Positions 16,789 through 25,830 of a stretch of 42,760 bases of DNA are shown here, in pieces (position 1 is the first letter of the stretch; every line of letters begins with the position of its first letter). Location: the NCBI GenBank assembly GCA_022708585.1, contig JAKIYJ010000001.1:1-42760 (forward strand). The letters run 5' to 3'. The notes beneath the pieces are model-generated. The model did not search any database, was not told the DNA's origin, and was given only the letters and a program-made list of their open reading frames with translations. This stretch comes from Bacteroidota bacterium. GTDB lineage: Bacteria > Bacteroidota > Bacteroidia > Bacteroidales > JAKIYJ01. Both the position numbers and the translations under genes were made by a program.

Positions 16789-17940
16789 TTACATATTTTT
16801 CTTGCTTCCCTCATAAATAGAGAATTTTATAAAACGACATTCAAGGGGTCCATTAAAAAGTTTTATTTTTTTTGAAGGATGTAAGCCTATAAGTTTTATT
16901 GTATCAATATCAGAACTAATTACCCATACATTATAGCCATTATAGAATTTTTTAAAAGCATTGCCCATAGAACGGTAAAGATCCGATATATTGTTTATTC
17001 CTATTCTTTCTCCATAAGGAGGATTAGTAATTACAACACCTGGGCCTGGTGGAGGTTCAAATTCTAATATAGATTTATTTACAATTTTAATATCCTTATG
17101 CAAACCAGCGGTTTTAATATTTTCGTGTGCCATATCAACAGCATCTTTTGATATGTCCGAACCAATAATTTCTCCGTCAAATTCCCCAATACTTGAAGGT
17201 ATCTCATTTTTAATATTATTCCACAATTGGGAATTAAAATCAGGCAAATTTTCAAAAGCAAATTTTTTTTGATAATAGCCGGGAGGAATATTAAGAGCCA
17301 TCAAAGCTGCTTCGGTCAGTATTGTTCCAGAGCCACACATTGGGTCAATAAAATTGGAATGTAAATCCCATCCACTTAATTTAATTAAACCAGCAGCAAG
17401 AACTTCATTAATGGGAGCAGGAGGAGTAAATTTTCTATAACCTCTTTTGTGCAACGATTTACCACTGCTATCAACAGATAAAGTACAAGAATCACCTGAA
17501 ACATGAATATTAAGCCTGATAGCAGGATTATCGAGATTAACAGATGGTCTCTGTCCCGTTTTATGTCTGAATTGATCTACAATAGCATCTTTGGTTCTTT
17601 GTGAAACAAAAACCGAATTGGAAAAATTGGAACTGTTCAAAGTGCAATCCACTGCTATCGTATCATGAGTGTTCATCCATTGTTGCCAATCAATTCTACT
17701 GACCTCATCGTATAATTCAGACTCATTTTTTGCATCAAAGACTTTTATTATTTTAAGAACCCTCAATGCGGTTCTGCACCACAAATTAGCTCTATACATT
17801 ATATTATTATCGCCTTTAAAAGAAACAGCACGTGAGAGTATATTAACATTGATAGCCCCAATATTAACAAGTTCATCAGCCAAAACCTCTTCCAGACCCA
17901 TCATTGTCTTAGCTATCATATCAAAGTAATTATTATTCAT
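16789..17940 (-). CDS. THUMP-domain class I SAM-dependent RNA methyltransferase (RlmL/YpsC-like)
   Basis: 383 residues. The N-terminal ferredoxin-like/THUMP part (about 1-155) is followed by LHKRGYRKFTPPAPINEVLA (163-182), the SAM-binding motif FIDPMCGSGTILTEAAL (197-213) and the catalytic NPPYGERIG (306-314) of N-guanine or N-adenine methyltransferases. The family includes the N-terminal half of E. coli RlmKL (23S rRNA m2G2445). At this length it is the single-domain form without RlmK. The exact target base is inference. It is transcribed toward priA. Confidence 0.88.
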   Translation of the reverse strand: MNNNYFDMIAKTMMGLEEVLADELVNIGAINVNILSRAVSFKGDNNIMYRANLWCRTALRVLKIIKVFDAKNESELYDEVSRIDWQQWMNTHDTIAVDCTLNSSNFSNSVFVSQRTKDAIVDQFRHKTGQRPSVNLDNPAIRLNIHVSGDSCTLSVDSSGKSLHKRGYRKFTPPAPINEVLAAGLIKLSGWDLHSNFIDPMCGSGTILTEAALMALNIPPGYYQKKFAFENLPDFNSQLWNNIKNEIPSSIGEFDGEIIGSDISKDAVDMAHENIKTAGLHKDIKIVNKSILEFEPPPGPGVVITNPPYGERIGINNISDLYRSMGNAFKKFYNGYNVWVISSDIDTIKLIGLHPSKKIKLFNGPLECRFIKFSIYEGSKKNM

Positions 17941-17994
17941 CAGGGAAATTTTATTTTTATTGTTTTCTAAATAATTTTATATCTTGAATTAAAA

Positions 17995-18130
17995 TCCTGC
18001 TCTGAAAAGTCATTATTTATACTGAATTATTGGAGGAGGGGCAAAATGGATTAATCAACATCATAGATAAACCAATAAAATATATAGATAAATTTAACAA
18101 TATCATATATATACTTTTAGAAGTGGACTC
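17995..18130. mobile_element. 136-bp MITE-like element, second paired copy
   Basis: The left end TCCTGCTCTGAAAAGTC (17995-18011) and right end ACTTTTAGAAGTGGACTC (18113-18130) correspond to the ends of the element at 3054-3183. The interior differs and has no gene. Just beyond it, AATTGAGTTCATT (about 18165-18177) reaches the stop codon of the next gene and forms a further inverted match with GGACTCAAT (18125-18133). No clear target duplication is visible. Confidence 0.55.
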
Positions 18131-18175
18131 AATCAATAATACGCTTTTTATAAATTACATTTTTAATTGAGTTCA

Positions 18176-18871
18176 TTATTTGCCGTTTTCTTCCATATCA
18201 GCCTGGTACCTAAAGCCAAGACGTTTACCTGTTTTCAGATTATTAAAAAGATTTTGTTCAGCCACTGCCCCAACACTAACTTGCTTAACTTCATCAAATG
18301 GAGGAACAAGTAAATCAAAATCGATACAATAAATAATGGCAGTTTCAAGAATTTTTTTCAAAGATTTTTCATCAATAGATTCATTGGGAAAATTGTTGTA
18401 CATAAATCCTATTTGGCGTTTGCCTTCAACCCAAAAATGTAATTCTTTATTTATAAAAATCCTTGCAACCAGATACCCCAAATCCTCTAATCTGTTATAT
18501 TTGATAGAATCACCTAAAAAATCATACATATAAATAATGCCGCAATAAGAACGTTTAATATCTTCCTTAATATATGATGTTCTCATTATAGGGTGTTCGC
18601 GTGGAAACTGAAACACGTTGGTATGCAATGTAACTACCAGTACATCACTGGCAAATTTAAGTTTAAAATCATATTGGCTTGCTTCAGAAAATTCAAAAGG
18701 TATTTCACTGCTAACTTTTTTAACAAGTGGTTTATTAATAGAAATTATATTTTTTGCAAGGTCTTTTAAATCATTGAATATTTTTTGAGTATTATAAAAA
18801 ACCTGCATATAGTTCAATGATTTTTCAGTAACTTTATTCAGCAAAATATTGTTTTCGTTTGTATCTATCAT
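18176..18871 (-). CDS. Conserved-looking hypothetical protein
   Basis: 231 residues; I do not recognise a characterised family. There is no signal peptide or membrane segment. The middle is beta-rich and mixed in charge (for example DVLVVTLHTNVFQFPREHP, about 75-93; LHFWVEGKRQIGFMYNNFP, about 143-161), and the C-terminal part has VPPFDEVKQVSVGAVAEQN. The composition fits a soluble cytoplasmic protein. It lies upstream of the methyltransferase and priA on the same strand, but 235 bp containing the inverted-repeat element separate them. TATTTTTG at 18903-18896 on the minus strand could be its -7 box, without a clear -33 box. Confidence 0.7.
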   Translation of the reverse strand: MIDTNENNILLNKVTEKSLNYMQVFYNTQKIFNDLKDLAKNIISINKPLVKKVSSEIPFEFSEASQYDFKLKFASDVLVVTLHTNVFQFPREHPIMRTSYIKEDIKRSYCGIIYMYDFLGDSIKYNRLEDLGYLVARIFINKELHFWVEGKRQIGFMYNNFPNESIDEKSLKKILETAIIYCIDFDLLVPPFDEVKQVSVGAVAEQNLFNNLKTGKRLGFRYQADMEENGK

Positions 18872-19009
18872 ATATTAAAAAATTAATGTTAAATGCAAAA
18901 ATAGTTTTTTATAAGTTTAAAATTCATAAAATGATTAATCTTTTGCATATTTGCATATAAATTTATAAAAATTTACATTTTCTTATAATTACTTGCGTCA
19001 TAAATTCTT

Positions 19010-20710
19010 ATGAATACAAACAACACATACAAAATATCAAATTTTTTATTTTTGTCTATTATATTGATTATTACTGGATGTGCCAATATTGTTGCTCCCA
19101 GCGGCGGAGTTAAAGATGTTACTCCTCCAATGCCAGTGAAAAGCGAACCAAATTCAAATACTACCTGTTTTAATCAAAAATATTTCAGAATCTGGTTTGA
19201 CGAATTTATTAAATTAAAAGACATAACGAATAAAATAATAATTTCGCCTCCCCTCAACGAAAGCCCTGATATATCAATAAAAGGAAAAAGTATTCTTGTA
19301 AAATTAAACGAAAACCTAAAAGAAAATACTACTTACAATATTTCATTTGAAAATGTAATTGCCGATATAACCGAGGGAAATACACTGCCGCAGTTTCAAT
19401 ATGTATTTTCAACTGGTAAATATATTGATTCTATGACAATTAAGGGGAAAGTGATAGATGCATTCAGTCTTGAACCTTCCTCAGATGTTGCAATAATGTT
19501 GTATAAAGAAAATCTTGATTCACTGCCTTTAATTAAAAAACCGGATTTTATTGGAAAAACAAACAAGGCAGGCGAATTTGCAGTAAACAATCTCCCTTGT
19601 GGAAAATTTAAAGTTTTTGCATTAAAAGATGCAAATAACAATTATATTTATGATTTGCCAAATGAACAAATTGCTTTTATTGATACAATGGTAAGCTCAT
19701 ATTTTATTAAAAAATCTGTAAAAGATTCATTAAAAAAAGATACTGTAAATGAAATGGCAATTAAGTACCCTGAACTTGAATTATACCTTTTTACCGAAGT
19801 TGACTCAACTCAAAAATTAATAAAATACGATAATTCGATTCCCGGACAATTAAAATTCATTTTTAAGTTTCCAGTTAAAAATTTTAGTTTTAAACCTTTA
19901 AAACCTTTATGGACCCCAAATATGTATGTAGTTGACCCTTCTTATAAAGGTGATACAATAATGTTATGGTATACCGATATTGAAAGCGACTCCCTTGAAG
20001 CAATCATATCCTGTGCAGCAAAATATAATGATACCTTAAAAATTAAACTGGCACAAGAAAAAAATCTACGTACAACAAGTAAAAGAGTATTGGAACTCGA
20101 AAAGTTAAAAATATCTTTTTCTGCAACACCTTCTAAACCTGTCGATTTAAATCAATCATTTAAAATATTTTTTTCAAAACCCATTATTTCGCAAAATTTT
20201 AATAATATTATATTTTATGATAATAAGGATACTCTAAAACCTGAAATTCATTTTTTGGATTCAACCCGACGAATTCTTGAAATTAATTACAATTGGAAGG
20301 AAAATACTGAATATTTTCTGTATGCAAATCCTGAAACTTTTAAAGATATTCACGGATTTTACAACGATAGTATTCGAGTCAAATTCAAATCGAAACAAAT
20401 AGACGATTACGGAATTCTGAAAATTAAAATTGAAAATTTTCCACAAAACACCAATATCATCTTACAATTGTTGAATGTGCAAAACAATAAAATAATTAAA
20501 GAAATTCAAGTTGATAAGGCAAAATTGTTAAAAATTGATTACCTCGCACCCGGTAATTACCAGATTAAAACTATATACGATAAAAATAGAAATGGACAAT
20601 GGGACACTGGTATTTATCTTAAAAAAGTTTTTCCTGAAAAAGTTGAAATATATAATCAAAATATTAAAATAAAAGGAGGATGGGAGGCAGAAATTAATTT
20701 AAAATTATAA
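19010..20710 (+). CDS. Ig-like (SbsA/Big_5-type) domain lipoprotein
   Basis: 566 residues. A lipoprotein signal is visible: hydrophobic LFLSIILIITGC with the lipobox cysteine at C24, followed by ANIVAPSGGVKDVTPP, a very common start in Bacteroidota. The first domain (about 35-135) has the SbsA Ig-like pattern (FDEFIKLKDITNKIIISPP, LKENTTYNISFENVI). A carboxypeptidase-regulatory-like stretch follows (about 140-215, NNLPCGKFKVFALKDANNN), then another Ig-like repeat (about 355-460). The function is unknown; it is probably an outer-membrane lipoprotein. It is monocistronic. Confidence 0.8.
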   Translation: MNTNNTYKISNFLFLSIILIITGCANIVAPSGGVKDVTPPMPVKSEPNSNTTCFNQKYFRIWFDEFIKLKDITNKIIISPPLNESPDISIKGKSILVKLNENLKENTTYNISFENVIADITEGNTLPQFQYVFSTGKYIDSMTIKGKVIDAFSLEPSSDVAIMLYKENLDSLPLIKKPDFIGKTNKAGEFAVNNLPCGKFKVFALKDANNNYIYDLPNEQIAFIDTMVSSYFIKKSVKDSLKKDTVNEMAIKYPELELYLFTEVDSTQKLIKYDNSIPGQLKFIFKFPVKNFSFKPLKPLWTPNMYVVDPSYKGDTIMLWYTDIESDSLEAIISCAAKYNDTLKIKLAQEKNLRTTSKRVLELEKLKISFSATPSKPVDLNQSFKIFFSKPIISQNFNNIIFYDNKDTLKPEIHFLDSTRRILEINYNWKENTEYFLYANPETFKDIHGFYNDSIRVKFKSKQIDDYGILKIKIENFPQNTNIILQLLNVQNNKIIKEIQVDKAKLLKIDYLAPGNYQIKTIYDKNRNGQWDTGIYLKKVFPEKVEIYNQNIKIKGGWEAEINLKL

Positions 20711-20907
20711 TAAAAATTATATTTTTCTGATGAATAATTATTTATTTATTATTAATATAAGGTTTATTATAATTAATATAAAAAAATGACTTCATTCTAA
20801 AAAAATGTTGTAATTACGCATAATACATTACAGATAACAGATTTTGAGTATAATAATTTTTTACAATTATAACATAAATGCCATAACAGCAAAATGCTGA
20901 TTTTAAA

Positions 20908-20942
20908 GTGTAGACAAAGAAATTTTTCTTTGCCTGCTATAC
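20908..20942. repeat. Inverted repeat in the intergenic region
   Basis: CAAAGAAA (20915-20922) pairs exactly with TTTCTTTG (20925-20932) over TT. Outer arms GTGTAG (20908-20913) and CTATAC (20937-20942) extend the stem across a small internal loop with one G-T wobble. No T run follows, so it is not a clear terminator. Confidence 0.5.
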
Positions 20943-21064
20943 AAAGTTTAATCCTGAAATTAATGATTTATTATTAATCATTTATTGAGGTATGTATGAG
21001 AAAACAAGATTTTTGAACAACATTTATTTTGAATAGAACAAAAAAAATAATTTTTAAAATTTTC

Positions 21065-21095
21065 TCTGGCTTATAACAAAAACTGATTATTTTTG
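21065..21095 (+). promoter_or_regulatory. Probable promoter of the methylmalonyl-CoA decarboxylase operon
   Basis: TATTTTTG (21088-21095) matches TAnnTTTG, and TCTG (21065-21068) sits 19 bp upstream as a weak -33 box. The start codon of the epimerase is 42 bp downstream. Confidence 0.5.
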
Positions 21096-21137
21096 CCTTT
21101 TTACCTGTATTATAAAAAAATATAATTTCAAAAAAAA

Positions 21138-21551
21138 ATGAACATTTCACATATCGAACATATTGGAATAGCAGTAAAAGATTTGCAAAAATCAATATCT
21201 TTTTATGAAAATATTCTGGGATTAAAATGCTATAACATTGAAGAAATAAAAGATCAAAAAGTGAGAACGGCTTTCTTTAAATCAGGTGATACAAAAATTG
21301 AACTTCTGGAACCAACTGATCCAGAAAGTACAATTGCCAAGTTTATTGAAAAAAAAGGTGAAGGGATTCATCATATAGCTTTTGCAACAGATAATATAGA
21401 ACAAGTTCTGACTGAATTGTCAGAAAAGGGGGTACGTCTTATTGACAGCAAACCGCGTAAAGGAGCTGAAAATCTAAATATTGCTTTTGTACATCCTGGT
21501 TCAACATTTAGTGTCTTAATGGAATTTTGTGAAAAAAACAATAATAATTAA
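21138..21551 (+). CDS. mce: Methylmalonyl-CoA epimerase
   Basis: 137 residues of the vicinal oxygen chelate fold. It interconverts (R)- and (S)-methylmalonyl-CoA. The start ISHIEHIGIAVKDLQKSISF has the metal-ligand histidine (H10), and GEGIHHIAFATDNIEQ (about 74-89) and the C-terminal HPGSTFSVLMEFCEK (about 118-132) complete the pattern, with the usual metal-binding H/E residues. It is first in an operon with the decarboxylase genes; mmdA begins 21 bp later. In propionate-forming Bacteroidota this enzyme supplies the (S)-isomer to the decarboxylase. Confidence 0.95.
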   Translation: MNISHIEHIGIAVKDLQKSISFYENILGLKCYNIEEIKDQKVRTAFFKSGDTKIELLEPTDPESTIAKFIEKKGEGIHHIAFATDNIEQVLTELSEKGVRLIDSKPRKGAENLNIAFVHPGSTFSVLMEFCEKNNNN

Positions 21552-21572
21552 TTAATAAAAAGCCACAAAAAT

Positions 21573-23132
21573 ATGGGCATAGAAGATAAAATAAAAGAAC
21601 TTCTCGATAAACGAGAAAAAGCCAGAATGGGTGGAGGTCCTGACAGGGTTGCGTCACAGCATAAAAAAGGTAAACTTACTGCACGCGAAAGAGTTGAAAT
21701 ATTGCTCGACGAAGGTAGTTTTGAAGAATTTGACATGTTTGTTACACATCGGAGCCATGACTTTGGCCTGGATAAAGAGATTTATCTTAGTGATGGCGTT
21801 GTAACAGGCTATGGCACAATAGATGGCAGACTGGTTTTCGTTTTTTCACAGGATTTCACTGTCTTTGGAGGTTCTCTGTCCGAAACTTATGCTCAGAAAA
21901 TATGCAAAGTCCTTGATAAAGCAATGAAAGTAGGAGCTCCCGTTATAGGTATTAATGATAGTGGTGGTGCACGCATTCAGGAAGGAGTTAAAAGTCTGGG
22001 AGGCTATGCCGAAATCTTTCAACGAAATATTATGGCTTCTGGTGTAATACCTCAAATATCCGCAATATTTGGCCCTTGTGCTGGAGGAGCAGTTTATTCA
22101 CCTGCTTTAACCGATTTTATTATTATGAATAAATTGAATAGTTATATGTTCGTAACAGGACCAAAAGTTGTCAGAACCGTTACAGGCGAAATAGTTACAG
22201 CGGAAGAACTGGGCGGTTCCAATATTCATGCTTCCAAATCTGGTGTGGCTCACCTGGTTTCAGAATCGGAAAGAGAAGGCTTATTGCTAATAAGAAAACT
22301 CCTAAGTTATATGCCCCAAAATAATCTTGAAGAACCTCCCCTCTGCTCTTGTGAGGACCCTATTGACAGATTTGATGATGCCATGAATTATATTATACCC
22401 GATAATCCTAATAAACCTTATGATGTTAAAGATATAATACATTCTTTTGTAGATTACTCTGAATTTCTGGAAATACAGGAACATTTTGCTAAAAATATTG
22501 TTGTAGGCTTCGCAAGAATGAATGGACAAAGTGTTGGCATCGTGGCCAATCAACCCGATTATCTTGCAGGAGTACTCGATATCAATTCTTCACGTAAAGG
22601 AGCAAGATTTGTCAGATTTTGCGATGCTTTCAATATCCCCATTATCACTCTTGTTGATGTTCCAGGTTTTTTGCCAGGTACAGCTCAGGAATACGGCGGA
22701 GTAATAGTTCATGGTGCAAAACTTATGTTCGCTTATGGCGAAGCAACAGTACCTAAAATAACTATTGTACTTCGTAAAGCTTATGGCGGCGCTTATGATG
22801 TTATGAGTTCCAAACACCTTAGAGGTGATATCAATTACGCATGGCCTTCAGCCGAAATCGCAGTTATGGGACCAAAAGGCGCTATTGAAGTTCTCGAAAG
22901 TAAAGAAATTTCTTTGATTACCAGCGAAGAAGATAAAATGAAATACCTTGACCAAAAAGAACGTGAATATAGAGAAAAATTTGCAAACCCCTATATAGCA
23001 GCCAAATATGGATATATTGATGATGTTATTGAACCAAGAAGCACCAGATTTAGAATTATTAGAGCTTTACAAGCCCTCGCTACTAAAAAAGATTTAAACC
23101 CTCCTAAAAAACATTCTAATATACCCCTTTAA
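21573..23132 (+). CDS. mmdA: Methylmalonyl-CoA decarboxylase alpha subunit (carboxyltransferase)
   Basis: 519 residues of the biotin-dependent carboxyltransferase family (crotonase fold in two halves). It moves the carboxyl group of methylmalonyl-CoA to biotin, releasing propionyl-CoA. The N half has MGGGPDRVASQHKKGKLTAR and DSGGARIQEGVKSLGGYAEI (about 130-149), with GPCAGGAVYSPALTDFI forming an oxyanion hole. The C half has LVDVPGFLPGTAQEYGGVI (about 361-379) and RKAYGGAYDVMSSKHLRGD. The neighbouring gamma, biotin carrier and beta genes point to the sodium-pump decarboxylase rather than the ATP-dependent propionyl-CoA carboxylase, which would need a biotin carboxylase. Confidence 0.93.
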   Translation: MGIEDKIKELLDKREKARMGGGPDRVASQHKKGKLTARERVEILLDEGSFEEFDMFVTHRSHDFGLDKEIYLSDGVVTGYGTIDGRLVFVFSQDFTVFGGSLSETYAQKICKVLDKAMKVGAPVIGINDSGGARIQEGVKSLGGYAEIFQRNIMASGVIPQISAIFGPCAGGAVYSPALTDFIIMNKLNSYMFVTGPKVVRTVTGEIVTAEELGGSNIHASKSGVAHLVSESEREGLLLIRKLLSYMPQNNLEEPPLCSCEDPIDRFDDAMNYIIPDNPNKPYDVKDIIHSFVDYSEFLEIQEHFAKNIVVGFARMNGQSVGIVANQPDYLAGVLDINSSRKGARFVRFCDAFNIPIITLVDVPGFLPGTAQEYGGVIVHGAKLMFAYGEATVPKITIVLRKAYGGAYDVMSSKHLRGDINYAWPSAEIAVMGPKGAIEVLESKEISLITSEEDKMKYLDQKEREYREKFANPYIAAKYGYIDDVIEPRSTRFRIIRALQALATKKDLNPPKKHSNIPL

Positions 23133-23157
23133 TATTTTAATCTCATTGATTGATAAA

Positions 23158-24063
23158 ATGATAAAACATAATCAAAAAATATTAATTCCATTAATAGTCT
23201 CATTTTTACTTGTGTTCAAATCCTTTTATGGACTATCGCAATCTCACACAAATTTAAAAATTAATGAAATACTAATACTTAATGAAAATGGTATTACTAA
23301 TGAAAAGGCTCAACATGCTCCATGGATTGAAATATTTAATTCAGCCTACAATTCTGTAAATATTGGAGGCTTTTACATTACAGATGACCCAAATAATTTA
23401 AAAAAGTATTTAATACCTAAAAACAGCCAAAAGACAATTATCCCAAAACGCGGATATATTATATTATGGGCTGATGGTGACTTATCTCAAGGGGTTCTGC
23501 ACACTTCGTTTAAACTGGACACATCCTCGCATTTTCTTGCCCTTGTTGAACCAAATGGTAGAAAAATTATTGACAGTTTAACCTTACCAAAATTCCAACC
23601 TGATATCTCATACTCAAGAAAAAATGATGGCGAAAATATCTGGGAATACAAAGTTAACGTTAGCCCTGGCATGGCTAATTCAACAAGTAATGAACCTTCT
23701 GCTGCCCAAACATTTATTCAATACGACCCAACCGGTATTGGAATGGCTATCATCGCAATAACAGTGGTCTTTATCGTCTTAATATTGTTATATATTGTAT
23801 TTAATAATATTTCGAAATTATATTCTCTTGATATGAAAAAGAAAAAACTTATCAAGAAAGGAAAAATTGAAGAGGCATCCGTTATTAAAGGAGATACAAC
23901 CGGTGAAGTATCTGCTGCAATTGCAATGGCACTTCATCTTTATTCCGAACAACTACACGATGAAGAAAACGCAGTCTTGACCATTAAAAGAGTTTCAAAA
24001 AATTATTCACCATGGAATTCTAAAATATATGGCATACGGCAATTTGATAGAAAAATATGGTAA
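23158..24063 (+). CDS. Sodium-pump decarboxylase gamma subunit (OadG-type) with an N-terminal lamin-tail domain
   Basis: I choose ATG 23158 over the in-frame TTG at 23146, giving 301 residues. A signal peptide (about 1-28) precedes a lamin-tail-like domain (about 34-180: INEILILNENGI, APWIEIFNSAYNSVNIGGFY, RGYIILWADG, HFLALVEPNGRKIIDSL). Then comes one membrane segment (about 199-221, GIGMAIIAITVVFIVLILLY) of OadG type and a charged cytoplasmic tail. OadG anchors and assembles the decarboxylase complex. The extracytoplasmic lamin-tail addition is known in Bacteroidota gamma subunits; its role is not known to me. It begins 25 bp after mmdA. Confidence 0.82.
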   Translation: MIKHNQKILIPLIVSFLLVFKSFYGLSQSHTNLKINEILILNENGITNEKAQHAPWIEIFNSAYNSVNIGGFYITDDPNNLKKYLIPKNSQKTIIPKRGYIILWADGDLSQGVLHTSFKLDTSSHFLALVEPNGRKIIDSLTLPKFQPDISYSRKNDGENIWEYKVNVSPGMANSTSNEPSAAQTFIQYDPTGIGMAIIAITVVFIVLILLYIVFNNISKLYSLDMKKKKLIKKGKIEEASVIKGDTTGEVSAAIAMALHLYSEQLHDEENAVLTIKRVSKNYSPWNSKIYGIRQFDRKIW

Positions 24064-24110
24064 ATAATATTTATGATTTATAAGACGACAAAGTGAAATA
24101 TATATAATAT

Positions 24111-24554
24111 ATGAAAAAATATAAATTTAAAATTAATGGGAATGATTACGATGTTCAAATTGAAAACTTTGAAGGCAACAGGGCTATTGTTCAAGTGAAT
24201 GGGACAAATTATGAAGTAGAAGTTGATAAAAGTGTTAAAACTGTTAAAACTCCCAAACTTGTAAGGTCGCCTCATCTTTCTGCAACTGAAACTTCTGCCA
24301 GTCCACCCCTTACTAGCCCTCCTGCTGCAAGCAAAGGTACAGGACAGGTCAAATCACCTTTGCCTGGAGTTATATTAAAAATATTGGTTAATACAGGCGA
24401 TTATGTTAAAGCCGGGCAAAAAGTAGTTGTCCTCGAAGCAATGAAAATGGAAAACAGCATAGAATCAGTTAAAGATGGCAAAGTTGTTTCTGTTAATGTT
24501 AAACAAGGGGATTCGGTTATGGAAGGGGATGTTTTAATGGTAATAGGAGATTGA
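24111..24554 (+). CDS. mmdC: Biotin carboxyl carrier subunit of the decarboxylase
   Basis: 147 residues. A short N-terminal part (1-50), a Ser/Ala/Pro-rich linker (about 52-80) and a biotinyl domain (about 80-147) with EAMKMEN. The biotin is attached to K112. The domain carries CO2 from the alpha subunit to the membrane beta subunit. The gene lies between the gamma and beta genes and ends 3 bp before beta, so the four subunits are made together. The symbol is by function; names vary between species. Confidence 0.9.
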   Translation: MKKYKFKINGNDYDVQIENFEGNRAIVQVNGTNYEVEVDKSVKTVKTPKLVRSPHLSATETSASPPLTSPPAASKGTGQVKSPLPGVILKILVNTGDYVKAGQKVVVLEAMKMENSIESVKDGKVVSVNVKQGDSVMEGDVLMVIGD

Positions 24555-24557
24555 CAA

Positions 24558-25721
24558 ATGGAATTTTCAGGTGGTTTTTTTGATTTTTTAACACATCATT
24601 TAAAACAATTTATTGAATATACTGCCTTTTCTAATATGACCATTGGCCATATTATTATGATTATTGTAGGACTGGTGTTTATTACTCTTGCCATCACCAA
24701 AGAATATGAACCATTGCTGCTTGTTCCAATTGGTTTTGGTATGATAATAGGAAATATTCCTTTTTATCCTGGTCTTCAAATAGGGATTTATGAACAGGGA
24801 AGTGTCTTAAACTATCTGTATTTTGGTGTTATCAATGGAGTATATCCTCCTTTAATTTTTCTGGGTATAGGAGCAATGACCGACTTCTCTGCATTAATAT
24901 CAAATCCTAAATTGATGCTTATCGGAGCGGCTGCTCAATTAGGAATTTTTGGTGCATATATGCTTGCTCTTCTACTGGGTTTTTCTCCTGAACAAGCTGG
25001 TGCCATTGGCATTATAGGTGGAGCAGATGGACCCACTGCTATCTTTCTTACATCCAAACTGGCACCTGAACTGATGGGAGCTATAGCTGTTTCCGCATAT
25101 TCATACATGGCTCTGGTACCTGTAATTCAGCCTCCTATTATGAAATTGTTAACAACAAAAAAAGAAAGACTTATCAGAATGAAACCTCCGCGTGCAGTAT
25201 CTAAAACTGAAAAAATTCTTTTTCCTATACTTGGTATCCTCCTTACCTGCTTTATTGTACCCAGCGGGTTGCCTTTACTTGGAATGCTCTTTTTTGGTAA
25301 CCTCCTTAAAGAAAGTACAGTAACTAACAGACTCGCTGAAACTGCAAGAGGACCATTAATTGATATAGTTACAATACTTATTGGACTTACAGTAGGAGCT
25401 TCTACTCAGGCAAATACTTTCCTTACTACCAGATCTTTATCTATTTTTGCACTTGGCGCTATTTCTTTTGTGATTGCAACCTTTGGTGGCGTGATGTTTT
25501 GTAAATTTATTAACCTGTTTTTAAGCAAAGACAATAAAATAAATCCACTGATAGGTAATGCAGGTGTTTCAGCAGTTCCTGATTCTGCAAGAGTTTCTCA
25601 AATGATTGGACTTCAATACGATAAAACAAATCACCTTTTAATGCATGCTATGGGACCAAACGTTGCAGGTGTTATTGGCAGTGCCGTTGCCGCCGGCATT
25701 TTACTGAGTTTCCTGTATTAA
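24558..25721 (+). CDS. mmdB: Sodium-pumping methylmalonyl-CoA decarboxylase beta subunit
   Basis: 387 residues with about ten membrane segments. The beta subunit decarboxylates carboxybiotin and uses the energy to pump Na+ outward across the inner membrane. The conserved motif GIIGGADGPTAIFLTSK (151-167) contains the essential aspartate D157; VIQPPIMKLLTTKK (189-202) and, near the C-terminus, GNAGVSAVPDSARV and HAMGPNVAGVIGSAVA are also family marks. It is the last gene of the operon. The next transcription unit (rplU) has its own promoter. Confidence 0.94.
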   Translation: MEFSGGFFDFLTHHLKQFIEYTAFSNMTIGHIIMIIVGLVFITLAITKEYEPLLLVPIGFGMIIGNIPFYPGLQIGIYEQGSVLNYLYFGVINGVYPPLIFLGIGAMTDFSALISNPKLMLIGAAAQLGIFGAYMLALLLGFSPEQAGAIGIIGGADGPTAIFLTSKLAPELMGAIAVSAYSYMALVPVIQPPIMKLLTTKKERLIRMKPPRAVSKTEKILFPILGILLTCFIVPSGLPLLGMLFFGNLLKESTVTNRLAETARGPLIDIVTILIGLTVGASTQANTFLTTRSLSIFALGAISFVIATFGGVMFCKFINLFLSKDNKINPLIGNAGVSAVPDSARVSQMIGLQYDKTNHLLMHAMGPNVAGVIGSAVAAGILLSFLY

Positions 25722-25771
25722 TAATAATTTGGAACTTTTTAATTGCCTTTATTATATTTTTTACAAAACTA

Positions 25772-25802
25772 ATTGCTTGTATTAAATTTTTTTTTAATTT
25801 TG
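25772..25802 (+). promoter_or_regulatory. Promoter of rplU-rpmA
   Basis: ATTG (25772-25775), 19 bp, TAATTTTG (25795-25802). It fits the Bacteroidota consensus. The rplU start codon lies 28 bp downstream. Confidence 0.65.
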
Positions 25803-25830
25803 CAAATTGAATTTTTTTAAAACATAAAAA

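Larger units (their letters stand above)
20711..21137. other. Intergenic region of 427 bp before the methylmalonyl-CoA genes
   Basis: It holds a degenerate solo copy of the dispersed end (GACTTCATTCTAAAAAAATG, 20788-20807), a hairpin at 20908-20942 and a promoter candidate at 21065-21095. The rest is AT-rich without a recognisable ORF or RNA gene. Confidence 0.65.

Noticed and set aside
20908..20942. Terminator for the Ig-like lipoprotein gene
   Set aside because: The hairpin is about 200 bp past the stop codon and has no T run after it, so it is listed only as an inverted repeat.
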